Positions 36,560 through 46,797 of a stretch of 64,000 nucleotides of DNA are shown here, piece by piece (the first letter of the stretch is position 1; the number at the start of each line of letters is the position of its first letter). Both the position numbers and the translations under genes were made by a program. Under the pieces are notes generated by a model that saw only the letters and a list, made by a program, of their open reading frames with translations, was not told where the DNA came from and searched no databases. Source of the DNA: Mauremys mutica (Eukaryota > Chordata > Testudines > Geoemydidae); assembly GCF_020497125.1 (NCBI RefSeq), contig NC_059075.1:61895321-61959320 (forward strand). Direction: 5' to 3'.

Positions 36560-37220
36560 GATCAACCGTTCTCTCTACTCAGCTCTTGTCTTTGTCTGTG
36601 TTTGTCTGAAACATACAAAATATGGACACAAACAACTGAGAATGTGTGAGAAGACAGACAGGGCCCTGAAATTAAAGCAGAAACAACAACTTCTAGCATC
36701 CAGTTAGGAGTTCTTAAAAAGAAAGTTCCAGTGCTGAGCTCCCCAATCTTCTTAATTATCCAGCTTGATCCTTTTACCATAATCTGCCTGACTACCCTCT
36801 AGCTCCCCCTAGTGGAAAATTACAACATACTCCACTCTCGATTGTTTTTTCCTGTTACATTTTGTTTTTCAGTCTTGCGCCTATGTAATTGTTTTTGGAT
36901 GGCTTATGTTGTTGTTGACAGAAAAGCAGCAGATTTTAGGGCGGCTCCAATCTAACCCCTTTAGAAACTTTTTGGCTTGGCATATTCTCATATGGACGGG
37001 TCATGTCTTGTTTATTATTGAGTGTTAGCAATTTTACCATATGAATGCAATCAGTGTTACAGCTACCAATGGGAATGGTGCAGGAAAGATCAAATAAGGC
37101 AGATAATTGCATATCCCATGACCTGGGAGGGCCACCCCCCCCACACACACCCTAACGGTACAACAACAAGAGAGGGTTGAGGATTATGCCTTATCTACAC
37201 ACACTGCACTGGTTTTACTA
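36560..37220. other. No recognised gene
   Basis: No repeat ends or protein families were recognised. A short C-run and CA-rich patch lie near 37132-37150. Confidence 0.4.
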
Positions 37221-37221
37221 A

Positions 37222-37622
37222 GGCCTGCTCTAAGCTACACAGTTAGGTCGATGTAAGCTGCCTTGCATCAACTTAGCTGTAGAAGTGTCTTCATTTAAAT
37301 TTGGCTCCTGCCAGCGTACGTGCCTCTCTCTGCTGATTTAGTAACACCATCTCCCCAGGCGGCATAGAGTCACAGTCCATGTAATTAGGCCAACACAGTG
37401 TCAGTGTTGACATTGCATTGCTCACAGCATCTGTCACTGGTTTTCAGAAACCATCCCACAATGCCCCACACTGACATTACAATCAATACAAGCACTCCTG
37501 GTGAAGATGTGCACCATCGACACAAGGAGCCAAGAGTGAAGACACACAAGCAATATAATAACTGTGGTGGCTATATACTAATGTAAGTTAGGTCAACATA
37601 ATTTTGTAATGTAGACATGGCC
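37222..37622. mobile_element. Harbinger-like MITE
   Basis: The left end GGCCTGCTCTAAGCTACAC follows TAA (37219-37221). The right end GTAATGTAGACATGGCC is its diverged inverse, and both subterminal parts contain TTAGGTCGAT/TTAGGTCAAC. The right target copy is not preserved (TGC instead of TAA). It lies 5' of a Harbinger transposase remnant, which may or may not belong to the same insertion. Confidence 0.6.
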
Positions 37623-38097
37623 TGCAGGTGTGATGCTAAACCAGAGCAGCTTTGTGTGTGGACACTCTCATGGCAGTTTAAAACTGGCCTAGGTGGATTT
37701 AAGCTCACCTCTGGAAGGACTTCTCTACATGACAGTTGAACCAGTTGAACTTAAACCGGTGCAAGCCCCTGTTATTTCAATTAAAGAGTGGCTTAGTGCA
37801 GTTTAGCTTGAACAAATTCCCAGATGATTAAACTAATAATTCACCACTCATCTGCACGATTTCCAAATTGCTTGCTGCCAGCATGAATGATGTACAGAGG
37901 AACTCAGTGCTCTTCTTCATTGTTAGGACGTATGATCCTATTATATTGAGAAGGACAACATGGGCAAGTGGGCTTTTTACAAGCTGACTCACATGTGAAG
38001 GCTCCTGCTTGAGCTATTTGGGGGATGGCTGCACTTGGTGTAGCAACACTTTCGGGCTCATCCAACAAGCACTGAATGGGGAAAGGCGATCGCTATG

Positions 38098-38460
38098 CAG
38101 ATCTGGGATGAGCAGCAGTGGCTCCAGAACTTCAGAATGCAAAAGGCCCCATTCCTGGAGTTGTGTGTCAAACTAGCTTCTGCCCTTGAGAAGCCAGAGG
38201 CGATGGCAGCATGGAAGCTTGCACTCCCAGATTGCTACCAGATGGTAGGGTTTCTGTGCCAGTTGTGATTTTTAGTGACCCTGCCTACCCTTTGTTTTCC
38301 TGTTGGATGAAGCCATATATCTGTAAGCTGGACAAAAGGAAGGAACTATTTAGCTATTACCCAAGCAGGGCAGAATGAATGTGGAGGGTGCTTTTGGAGG
38401 GCTGAAGGACAGGTGGAAGAATTTCGTGACATAACTTGATCTCAGCAAGGAAAATATCCA
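38098..38460 (+). pseudogene. Harbinger transposase remnant
   Basis: One + frame gives DEQQWLQNFRMQKAPFLELC, then ALEK, then AAWKLALPDCYQMVGFLCQL (about 38119-38268). These match the N-terminal part of HARBI1-like transposases, with about 20 residues lost between ALEK and the AAWKLA block. Further on (about 38377-38430) is NVEGAFGGLKDRWKNF, which includes the conserved Glu expected as the third DDE residue. The central catalytic Asp blocks are missing. It would once have encoded a DDE nuclease excising elements with TWA target duplications; here it is dead. Confidence 0.75.
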
Positions 38461-38639
38461 ATCTGTCATACCTGCCAATCAGCTTAGGCACCGCAAGCCT
38501 GGGAGGCAGGAGAAGTGAAGCAGCCACGTTGTGCTCGGGGAGGAGGCGGGGCAGGGGTGAGCTGGAGCGGAGAGTTCCTCTGTGTGCCGCCCCCGCCCCT
38601 TACTTGCTGCAGGCGGCCCTCCCCGCCCTCCCCTGCCCC

Positions 38640-38768
38640 AGCTCCCTCCGCCTAAATGCCGGCGGCAACTGGGGTGGCCGAAGATCCAGCCGCTGCGGTT
38701 GTTGCCACCCCCCCAAATCCTAGTGCCCTAGGCGACCGCCTAGGTCGCCTAAATGGTTGCACCAGCCC
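38640..38768. mobile_element. Right-end fragment of a hAT-like element
   Basis: It ends CTAGTGCCCTAGGCGACCGC ... CACCAGCCCTG, an end that starts CAGGGCTGG on the other strand and recurs widely in vertebrate genomes to my knowledge. The left terminus was not found; the GC-rich stretch from about 38500 may belong to it. Confidence 0.5.
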
Positions 38769-38850
38769 TGGGCTGACTGCTAATTTCAAGCAGCCAGAGA
38801 CTAGACCAGTTACTAGTGCTGCTTTGGTTAGGGTGAGAGAAGCTCTAAAA

Positions 38851-39523
38851 CAGGGGCCGGCAACCTTTCAGAAGTGGTGTGCCGAGTCTTCATTTATTCA
38901 CTCTGATTTAAGGTTTCACGTGCCAGTCATACATTTTAATGTTTTTAGAAGGTCTCTTTCTATAGGTCTATAATATATAACTAAACTATTGTTGTATGTA
39001 AAGTAAATAAGGGTTTTAAAATGTCTAAGAAGCTTCATTTAAAATTAAATTAAAATGCAGATCTTGTCAGTTTAGTGTGATCCTTGCCCTTGCTTTTCCT
39101 TGCTGAGTTTTCCAATGTCTGGCAAGTATTTGGATACTTTACGCTGCACACAGGCTTCTGAATGATCAGTTGTTAACTGGCTCCGAGAGGGACAGAGGAC
39201 AGATTTCATGTGTGAAAATACCTGTTCATACAGGTATGTGGATCCAAATGCTGAAAGCATTGCAAACACAATTTTCTTCAAACAGTTAAATTTCACTGGC
39301 AGGGACATCCAGCTGGTCAGAATAGAGGCCCCATGATCTCTCTCGGTAGCTTCAAGTGCACTCCGCAGATCTCCAAACTTTGATGCCCATAATTCTGAGC
39401 TTTTTAACAGAATGAGCTGCATTTCAAAATCTTCAACACTGCAGGGAAGCCACTTTGCAATACTGAACTTATACTATTGCCAATAGCTTTATGGGAGGAT
39501 CATTACCAAAAAAAATAGCACTG
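38851..39523 (-). pseudogene. hAT transposon remnant with transposase C-terminus
   Basis: The left end in + orientation is CAGGGGCCGGCAACCTTTCA, a hAT-type terminus. The - strand ORF at 39422-39072 (116 codons) ends in the hAT dimerisation domain: FGSTYLYEQVFSHMKS, then SRSQLTTDHSEACV, then PDIGKLSKEKQ...SH. The catalytic part is absent, so the copy is internally deleted. CTCTAAAA (38843-38850) and CTCTAAAT (about 39525-39532) may be the diverged 8-bp duplication, placing the right end near 39523. Confidence 0.7.
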
Positions 39524-39769
39524 ACTCTAAATTGTAGGACAGGGGTCTTAAAATACTTCTAAAAAAAATGAGGACCTTAGTTAGAAAGAACCTAAAGGAC
39601 AAAAGCTGAGAAATTAAAACATTTAGAATGAGCGTTAAGGACATGTAGTAGCACCAAAAGGGTCTAAAGTTTAGCAGGATTAAAAAAAATAGACATTTAT
39701 GTGACTAAAGGATGAAAAGACTAAGTGACTTTTAAAAAAAACTCCTCATGCTTCATAGTCAGCCACTAA

Positions 39770-40250
39770 GGGTATGTCTACACTGCAATGTAAGCCCAAG
39801 CTAAGACTCAGGCTTGAGCCCAAACCCACCTTCGGTACACACATGGATCTGTCTGACCAGGGCCGGCTCCAGGCACCAGCTTATCAAGTAGGTGCTTGGG
39901 GCGGCAACTCCGGAGTGGGGCGGCACTTTCAGCTATTTGGCGGCAATTCGGCGGAGGGTCCCTCACTCCCGCTCAGAGCGAAGGACCTCCCCCTGAATTG
40001 CCACAGATCGCGATCGCAATTGTGATCGCGGCTTTTTTTTTTTTTTGGCTGCTTGGGGCGGCAAAACCCCTGGAGCCGGCCCTGTGTCTGACTGTGGAAT
40101 GTTAGTCTTCAGGACCCGGGCCCTACGACCCACCATGGGGGTGGGCCCGAGCACTAGTCCATCTGGGATATGGGTCCAAACTATCATTTTGCAGTGTGGA
40201 CACAGCTTGGTCCAGGTCTCCAGACTGAGAGTCCACCAATGTTCTCTCAC
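39770..40250. mobile_element. Harbinger-like MITE hosting another MITE
   Basis: The left end GGGTATGTCTACACTGCAAT follows TAA (39767-39769). After the nested element at 39858-40084 the sequence continues to GCAGTGTGGACACAGC (about 40191-40206), a diverged inverse of the left end, and probably a little further. The right border is not resolved. Confidence 0.5.
39858..40084. mobile_element. hAT-like MITE, 227 bp, with 8-bp duplication
   Basis: The ends are CAGGGCCGGCTCCAG and CTGGAGCCGGCCCTG, perfect inverted repeats. TGTCTGAC flanks both sides exactly (39850-39857 and 40085-40092). The direct motif GCTTGGGGCGGCAA lies inside both ends. A T-run (40030-40045) and the palindrome GATCGCGATCGCAATTGTGA are in the middle. 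Confidence 0.9.
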
Positions 40251-40254
40251 AACC

Positions 40255-42415
40255 CCATGGTCCAGTGTTTCTTGGCTTTTCTAATCCAAGACTACCCAAT
40301 GATAAATGCTTGGGGTGATGAAGACGCTTCCCCCATACTGGGTTTTATTGTGAAGTATCTGGTAGAACCTAAATGTGTTATTGGTCTGATCCAGTATGAC
40401 AGTTCCTATGTTCTTATATCCCTATGAAAGTGTTTTCACTCAAACTAACCAATCACAGAATGCTGGGGTTTTCAGGGAGTTTTCCCCATCTTCTATTGCT
40501 TCCCTACCATAGATACTTTGCTCAGTAATGAGAGACAATGGGCGTTTGCGCAGGAGACTGTGAGCCACAGACAATTGTGAGTGTGCACATCTTTGTGTCA
40601 GAGTGTATGAAGGCATATTTGTGTGTGTAAATAACAGCTGTCGGCATGCAAGCGTATTCCTGTTAGTTGACTCTGCGCAGCCATGTTCCACAGCAACATG
40701 AATAACTGCCCCGCATTGCTATTTGTAACTGAATTTATGATTTTTACCAGGTGTTTTGCTACAGTTGGCCCATCAAATGAACTTCCCCAGAAAGGGGCAG
40801 CCAAGAGTGACAACTGGTGAGGTTGTTACAGTCAAGAGACTTTTCTCAAGCAAGGGCTGGACCCGGAGTGGGTGGGCACAGGAATAAAAATTTGGCCACT
40901 TTTGGAGGGGTATTTTCTGTGCCCCCTGCAGCCAGAGGAGCTGCCTTCTCCCACTCCCAGCAACCAGAAGAGCGGTCTCTCCCGGCCACAGCGCCAGCTG
41001 AGCTGCCTCTCCCTCCCTCCCTCTCCCTGCAGTCCCAGGGCCGGAGATGCTGTCATCTCAAGCCCCAGCGCAGGGCTGGAGGAGCTCATTCTCCCCACCC
41101 TGACCCCAGAGGAGTTCTGTGCCCCTCCTGATTGGGAGGGCCCATGCCCCTGCTTCCCCCTCCTTGCACATGCCTCTGACAGCATGTTTAAAGGTTGTCA
41201 GCAACTCACCTAGGGAGGTATTAATAATCCTCACCAATAAAGGCCTCAGGCTATCCCATTGTTCTCTCCGGGCTTGAGAGGCATGGATCCAGCATGCAGG
41301 TAGCTGAGCTCTGAGGCCCTCCAGTTGTGAGGCTGGATGGAACTCTACCGGAACAAGAGTGCATTTGCTTCCTACTGCTCTCCCCTTGCTTTCACAGTGC
41401 CAGAGAGACTGCTGGGAAGCTGACGGAAGTCTTATCTGTGAGGTAGATTGAAAAGGTCTCACAATGAGAAATATTTGACTCTGCAGGCTGGTAAAGGAAA
41501 TCTAGGTTTATCAGGCATCTTGTTGGGACTTAATATGTGCTGGGGTAGAGGATAGAAAGAACCATTAACCACGGCCATAATTTGGCACAGGATTGCAAAA
41601 ATGTGCTGTGCTGCAGCTGAGTAGATTCAGCAGTGGATCCTTGCCAGTGACAATCTAATCTCTCCACTCTTGCTGTCTCTGGCTCAGGTAGTTGGAAAAC
41701 CAGGGTGTCTTGTGAAGGTGATGTGGGAAGAAGGGGCAGTTACAAGCCATTGCACAAGTTGTATTCTTGGAGTGTCCTTACAGGCCTCGCAGTATTCTGC
41801 TCTAGCAGCTGGGCAATATTACTCCCTATAATTCTGATGGGATCCATTAGTCTCCTATGGTGTATCACCACAGTAAGTCTATTTTGTCTTATTGAGAAAA
41901 TGGAAAGGTACCAATTTCAACATAAAGATGGTTGTGATTGGGCCAATATCAGCCCAGATCAGATCCAGAATGTATCTTCTTACATCAGAAAGTCTAAAAA
42001 GCACTTGATAGAACAGATTGACATAATGGGCATGAGGTCCCGTACTAATGAGGGAGTGCCTCCTTTGTGAGTCCTGCTGGGGCTGAGGCGTGCAATAGGT
42101 ACCAAGCAGTTTGGGGCCTCAGGGCTGAGGCGACGGTGCACAAGCCCATCCAAAGAAAAGCAGGGGATGACACCAGTGGAAACTTAGGCACCTAGGGATT
42201 TTAGGTGCTTACAGCATTTTGTGGCATCTGAGCAGGAGTTTTGAAGATCTAGATGTTGGATTACTGTGCCTAACGTGGCAATTAGGTACCTAAGTCCCCC
42301 TTGTGAATTCCACCCTTAGACACTATTGAAAATCCCTCCCTGTGTGTTTTTATTCTCGGTCTCTCCCTTCATTCCCCAGCTTTAACTCAGCATGCTAGTA
42401 CCACCCCTTCCCTAG
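40255..42415. other. No recognised gene
   Basis: It includes a GC-rich patch (40900-41190) with open frames on both strands that resemble no family. A possible worn repeat lies at 42180-42340. The + ORF at 41705-42070 (121 codons) is not recognised. Confidence 0.45.
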
Positions 42416-42426
42416 ATATGGTCTGT

Positions 42427-44247
42427 GACAAAGTTCCTCCTCTACCTTGGTGGGTCCTGCACTTATTGGCAGATTTGCTCACCTCAGTGATCTTCCCCAC
42501 AGTCTGGGTCAACTCCTCCTGTGTCTGATCAAGAGTTGGGAGGTTTGGGGGGAACCTGGGCCCACCCTCTACTCCGGGTTCCAGCCCAGGGCCCTGTGGA
42601 TTGCAGCTGTCTATAGTGTTTCCTGTAACAGCTGCATGACAGCTACAACTCCCTGGGCTACTTCCCCATGGCCTCCTCCAAACACCTTCTTTATCCTCAC
42701 CACAGGACCTTCTTCCTGGTGTCTGATAACGCTTGTACTCCTTAGTCCTCCAGCAGCGCTCCCGTTCCCTCACATGCACTTCCTCTTCTCTGGCTCCCCC
42801 TAGCCTGACTGCAATGAGCTCCTTTTTAAACCCAGGTGCTTTGATTACCCTGCCTTGATTTGCTGCAGGTGTTCTAATCAGCCTGTCTGCCTTAATTGGT
42901 TCTAGCAGGTTCCTGATTACTCTAGTGCAGCCCCTGCTCTGGTCACTCAGGGAACAGAAACCTCTGTTTCCAGTGGCCAGAAGACCTCCCTCTGACTTCT
43001 CTGCTGTAGAGGGTAGGAGGGAGAGGACTGCTGCTGCTGTTGCTGTTCCTGCTGGGCCCTCGCTGCTCCTGCTCTGGCTCCGGCTGCTCCCCTGGCTGGG
43101 CTGGACACCACCACCCACCCCCTTTCTCTGCTATCTGCTTGCTGGCTGGCTAGTAGATTTCCCCACCACCACCCAGTTGCTGCTATTACTCCACCTACAG
43201 CCCCTGGGGGGGGGGCTGCTGGCCCGCTCCCCAGAGGAGGGGAGTGAGGGACCCCAGCTCCAGGCCTTGTTGCTGAGGAAGCCACCACCACCGTCTTCTG
43301 AGCGGGGTCCCTCCTGCCTAGCCACCAGACCACCACCTGGAGCTGCTGGAGCTGCTGTGTTAGCTGCTGGGGAGCTGCTGGAGCCCCGAGGAGAAGGAGA
43401 GTGCTGCCTGCTGCTGCTGGAGGACCTCGTAGAGACTCTGAAGGCCGCCGTGGAGGGGGCACCTAAGGACTGAGTATTTTTCGGACTGTGCTCTTGTGGT
43501 GGGGGCTTGGACTGTGTCTGTTGGGACACTGGGGGTGTGGTGTGGAGCTGCCCCCGGTCCATCTGTGTCCCCCTTCGCCCCCATCACTGTCGTTGCCCCC
43601 TCCACCACCCCCGCTGGCGTTTTTCCATCTGCCTCATTCTCCTGCCTCTGGGACTGAGCTGCTCACCTGGCTTGCCACGCCCACCTCCACCATTTGGGCC
43701 TGCAGCAGCAGCCAGCTGCATTGACTTTTTGCACAAGTGCCCGTGGGCGCACCCGCCACCCCCACCCCCTTGGCCTGGCCCCCTCTCCTTTGCCACATTT
43801 GTCTGCCCCACCCATTTCCCTCTGTGGCCCTGATTGTCCTGCCCCAGCCCTGCAGCTAGCCCCGTGGTCCCACTGCCCTGTTCCTAGTTTGACTTTCCCC
43901 CCCCCCGGCCCTGTGATCCCCCAGCCCTGATTGGCCCCTCCCCTCGTGCGCCCATGCCCCCTCCCATGCGCTTGTGCCCTTCCCCCATTTGAGTTTGCCC
44001 TTGTTCACTGCACCCCCCCCCCATGCTGTTAGCCCCCCTGATCCCCTAGTGCAACTAGAGGAGCCGGAATTCCCCTCTGGGTCGATGACCTGCCACCCTC
44101 CCGCCCCTGGGTCCTCGATTGCTCCCCACGCCCCTTTAGCCTTCCCTTTCTGGCACCCTCCTCCCCTGCCTGCAGCCTAGCGGGGAGGGGTGGTCGCCTC
44201 CTTTCCCTCCCCTCCCCTCGCTGTTTGTCCCCCTCCCCGCTCTCGTT
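42427..44247 (+). promoter_or_regulatory. Long GC-rich 5' leader of the Tx1-like element
   Basis: It begins GACAAAGTTCCTCCTCTACC, which I recognise as a repeated turtle sequence. From about 43000 it becomes very GC-rich with CTG/CAG-type triplet patches and long C runs (43890-44030). A leader of about 1.8 kb is expected to carry the internal promoter of a LINE, but no specific element can be pointed to. It contains a 182-codon + ORF (42925-43473). Confidence 0.6.
42925..43473 (+). CDS. Upstream ORF in the Tx1-like leader, unknown
   Basis: The 182-codon frame is rich in Leu, Pro, Ala and Glu, with Leu-runs encoded by CTG-type triplets (about residues 45-95). It ends with a short acidic helix-like part (LEDLVETLKAAVEGAPKD). 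It matches no family I know, and such frames arise easily in GC-rich triplet-biased DNA. If translated it would be an extra 5' protein of the element, comparable only in position to upstream ORFs in some other LINEs. An antisense frame is open over part of the same stretch, which argues for composition over coding. Confidence 0.2.
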   Translation: MQPLLWSLREQKPLFPVARRPPSDFSAVEGRRERTAAAVAVPAGPSLLLLWLRLLPWLGWTPPPTPFLCYLLAGWLVDFPTTTQLLLLLHLQPLGGGLLARSPEEGSEGPQLQALLLRKPPPPSSERGPSCLATRPPPGAAGAAVLAAGELLEPRGEGECCLLLLEDLVETLKAAVEGAPKD

Positions 44248-46797
44248 ATGGCGGGGGACGTGGCGGGGGAGACCCCTCGCGATGCTCCCTCCGCCCCTCC
44301 TCCAGACACCCCCATGTCCATTCCCCGAGCCTCTATCTCGACCACCGCTGCCAATGTATCTGCCACCGCCCCCGCTGGGGCACCTGCAGCGGCAAGTACT
44401 GGGGAGACATCCGCTGCTGCCACGTCCCTCGCCCCTCCCGATTCGGGGGGAGCCCCCCCAGCCGGTGGGAAAGGTCGGGGTGGGAAGAAGGGTAAGGGCC
44501 CCGCTAAAAATACCAAGCCCTCCATGGCGGGGCCTCCCCCCGCTGCCGTGGTCCCGCTACCGGCCGCGGCATCCCTCCCCGCTGTTCCCTCTACCAGCTC
44601 CGCAGGTGTCCCTCCCCCGGCCCTCAGGGCATATGCCCAGGTGGCGGCGGCCCCCCTGCCTGCCGCTACTCCTCCGCCTGCCGCTTCCACTACCATCTCT
44701 AGCGGCCGGGGCCCCTTTCCCACCTTGACTAGGAAGCACGGCGTCCGTTGCCTCCTGGTGCCCGCCTCGCCCCACGTCGAAACCTATGTGAGGGCGTTGG
44801 CGAGGGTAGTGGGGCCCACGGCCATTGTGGCGGCCTCCAAGATGTACGGGAAGGTGGTCTTCTTCCTGGCGTCGGAGGCCGCCGCCCAGGAAGCGGTAGA
44901 GACGGGTTTGGCAGTGGGGGGCGTGTTTGTGCCCCTGGAGCCCTTGGAAGACCTGGGGGTCCGCTTGGTCCTGACCTCCGTCCCTCCCTTCCTGCCCAAT
45001 GCCGCCCTGCTGCCCGCCCTTTCTGCCCTGGGGCGCCCTATTTCTGTCATCAGCCCTCTCCCGTTGGGCTGCAAGGACCCCGCCCTCCGTCACGTCCTCT
45101 CGTTCCGCCGGCAAGTGCAGCTTCAACTGCCGCCGGCGGCACGTGACGGAGAGGCGCTCGAGGGGTCCTTTGTGGTCCCCTACCAGGGAGCCCGCTACCG
45201 GGTGCATTATTCAACGGGGGAGGCCCGGTGCTACCTCTGCCGGGCGATGGGGCACGTCCGGAGGGACTGCCCCTTGGCCCGGCACGGAGGAGCGTCCGGG
45301 ACCCCCGAGCCCCGGTATGGCGCCGGCCCCGTCACCGCCAGTGCCCCTAGCTGCCCAGCACCTGACGCTGCCCCTCCTCCTTCTCAGTCCACCGCTGTGG
45401 AGGAGGGTGCGGCGGAGATAATGCCGGGCGTGGGAGAGGGCCCGCCCCAGGGGGACTCCTCCCTCGTTCCTGTTGCCCCTCCGTTGCCTCCCCGAGTCCC
45501 TAAGCCGCTGCCCTTGCCCCCAGACCTGACCCCTGTTAGCCAGCCCCCGGATGATGCCATGGAGGGCTGGTCCTTAGTGCAGGGGAAGCGGGGCAAGCGG
45601 AAGGCTCCGGTCCCATTACATCTTTCGGATTCGGAGGCCCCCCGGAAGAGCAGGAAGGGGGTCTCTGATGACGAGCCTTCCGCCTTGCCCCCCGACGACG
45701 CCCATTTTGTGGTGCCGGCTGGGCGCGACGTGGCAGCACCGGACGGTGACGCTGCCCCTCCTCCAGGGTCCCTTCCTGAGGAAGCCCCCGAGGGAGCCCC
45801 CCTTGCCCGCTTGCCATCCGCAGCCTCCGCGAGGACTGCGGTGGGCGTCGCTTCGGGTGTTGGCGGGGAGGGCCCCGGGGTGGCGGACGGCGATCTCCCC
45901 TCCATCTATGAGGAGATCGAGGCCCTGGGTCTGACCCCGGTTACGCAGGGGGAGGACGACCCTTTACTAGCGGGCCTCGATCTGAGTGACCTCACCTCGG
46001 TCCCCCTGTCCCCGTTTTCCCCTCCCCTGACTGCCGCTTCTGCTCCTGCCTCTGAGGGTCCCCTGGGATCCTCCATCATCCCGGCTGCGGGTGGCACCCC
46101 GCTGACGGCCGCCGAACCCATCGAGGCGACGGCCGATGCCCCGCTGCCCGGACCCGATTCCCAGGGGGTGTCCCTCTTGAGTGTGGGCCAACCGACCCCT
46201 GGCCCCACCCTTGTCCCCTCCACCTCCCGTGATGCCACTGCCGCCCCTGGGGATACTCCCCAGGGTGCGGCCTTAGTTGTTTTTCCCTGCTCTGACCCAT
46301 CAGGGGCTGCTGCTCTCCTTCCGCCGCCCCCTGTTGAACTGGGGAGCGGGGCGGGCCGCGTGGCGTCGGCCCATCGGACGCCACGTCGAGGGTCTGCCCC
46401 CTGCCTGCCCGCCTTGGTGGGCCACGGGGCTGTGACGGGGGCCCCGCTGGGGGACGGTCATCGATCCGTTACCCCGCCCCCCCATGCGCTGAGGGAGGAG
46501 CTGCGGGCGTTCCTTGAGGACGTCCGTGGCTCCCGTAACAAAGTCCAACTCGCGCTCCAGCGGTGGGGGGATTTCCATCTAATCCTCCGGGCCGCAAAGA
46601 CCCTCATAGGGGAGGGTAAGGGGACCGGGAAGCAGGCCGCCGCGACCTACCGGCGGGTCTGCCTCTTCCGTGACTCTCTACTCACCCACGGGTTTGGTCA
46701 CGGATTGCTGCGCGGCCCGACGGAGGCCGTGGGCGTGTCTGCCAGCGAGGATCCCCCCCAGCACTCCTCATGGCGACGATCATCTTTGCCACTTTGA
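44248..46797 (+). CDS. Tx1-like LINE ORF1, nucleic-acid-binding gag-like protein
   Basis: 849 residues, intact. Residues 1-150 are low-complexity Ala/Pro/Thr with a basic patch (KGRGGKKGKGPAKNTK, 75-90). Residues about 155-325 form a conserved-looking globular part (RKHGVRCLLVPASPHVETYV, then GKVVFFLASEAAAQEAVETG) that I read as an RRM-like gag fold. A CCHC zinc knuckle follows at Cys328, Cys331, His336, Cys341 (CX2CX4HX4C). After it comes a long Pro/Ser-rich linker with one basic region (GKRGKRKAPV, ~447-456), then a more ordered C-terminus (LREELRAFLEDVRG onward, about 750-849). By family analogy it coats element RNA in a ribonucleoprotein. The start is the first ATG of the frame after the leader. 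Its last 28 nt overlap ORF2 in another frame. Confidence 0.88.
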   Translation: MAGDVAGETPRDAPSAPPPDTPMSIPRASISTTAANVSATAPAGAPAAASTGETSAAATSLAPPDSGGAPPAGGKGRGGKKGKGPAKNTKPSMAGPPPAAVVPLPAAASLPAVPSTSSAGVPPPALRAYAQVAAAPLPAATPPPAASTTISSGRGPFPTLTRKHGVRCLLVPASPHVETYVRALARVVGPTAIVAASKMYGKVVFFLASEAAAQEAVETGLAVGGVFVPLEPLEDLGVRLVLTSVPPFLPNAALLPALSALGRPISVISPLPLGCKDPALRHVLSFRRQVQLQLPPAARDGEALEGSFVVPYQGARYRVHYSTGEARCYLCRAMGHVRRDCPLARHGGASGTPEPRYGAGPVTASAPSCPAPDAAPPPSQSTAVEEGAAEIMPGVGEGPPQGDSSLVPVAPPLPPRVPKPLPLPPDLTPVSQPPDDAMEGWSLVQGKRGKRKAPVPLHLSDSEAPRKSRKGVSDDEPSALPPDDAHFVVPAGRDVAAPDGDAAPPPGSLPEEAPEGAPLARLPSAASARTAVGVASGVGGEGPGVADGDLPSIYEEIEALGLTPVTQGEDDPLLAGLDLSDLTSVPLSPFSPPLTAASAPASEGPLGSSIIPAAGGTPLTAAEPIEATADAPLPGPDSQGVSLLSVGQPTPGPTLVPSTSRDATAAPGDTPQGAALVVFPCSDPSGAAALLPPPPVELGSGAGRVASAHRTPRRGSAPCLPALVGHGAVTGAPLGDGHRSVTPPPHALREELRAFLEDVRGSRNKVQLALQRWGDFHLILRAAKTLIGEGKGTGKQAAATYRRVCLFRDSLLTHGFGHGLLRGPTEAVGVSASEDPPQHSSWRRSSLPL

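Noticed and set aside
41705..42070. 121-codon + ORF with hydrophobic stretch
   Set aside because: A short hydrophobic segment is present, but no family, promoter or splice evidence supports a gene.
42387..43118. 243-codon antisense ORF over the LINE leader
   Set aside because: It lies antisense to the leader of a + strand element and has low-complexity composition. No family was recognised.
44136..45905. Long ORFs antisense to Tx1-like ORF1
   Set aside because: They are shadows of a GC-rich coding frame, with no domain of their own.
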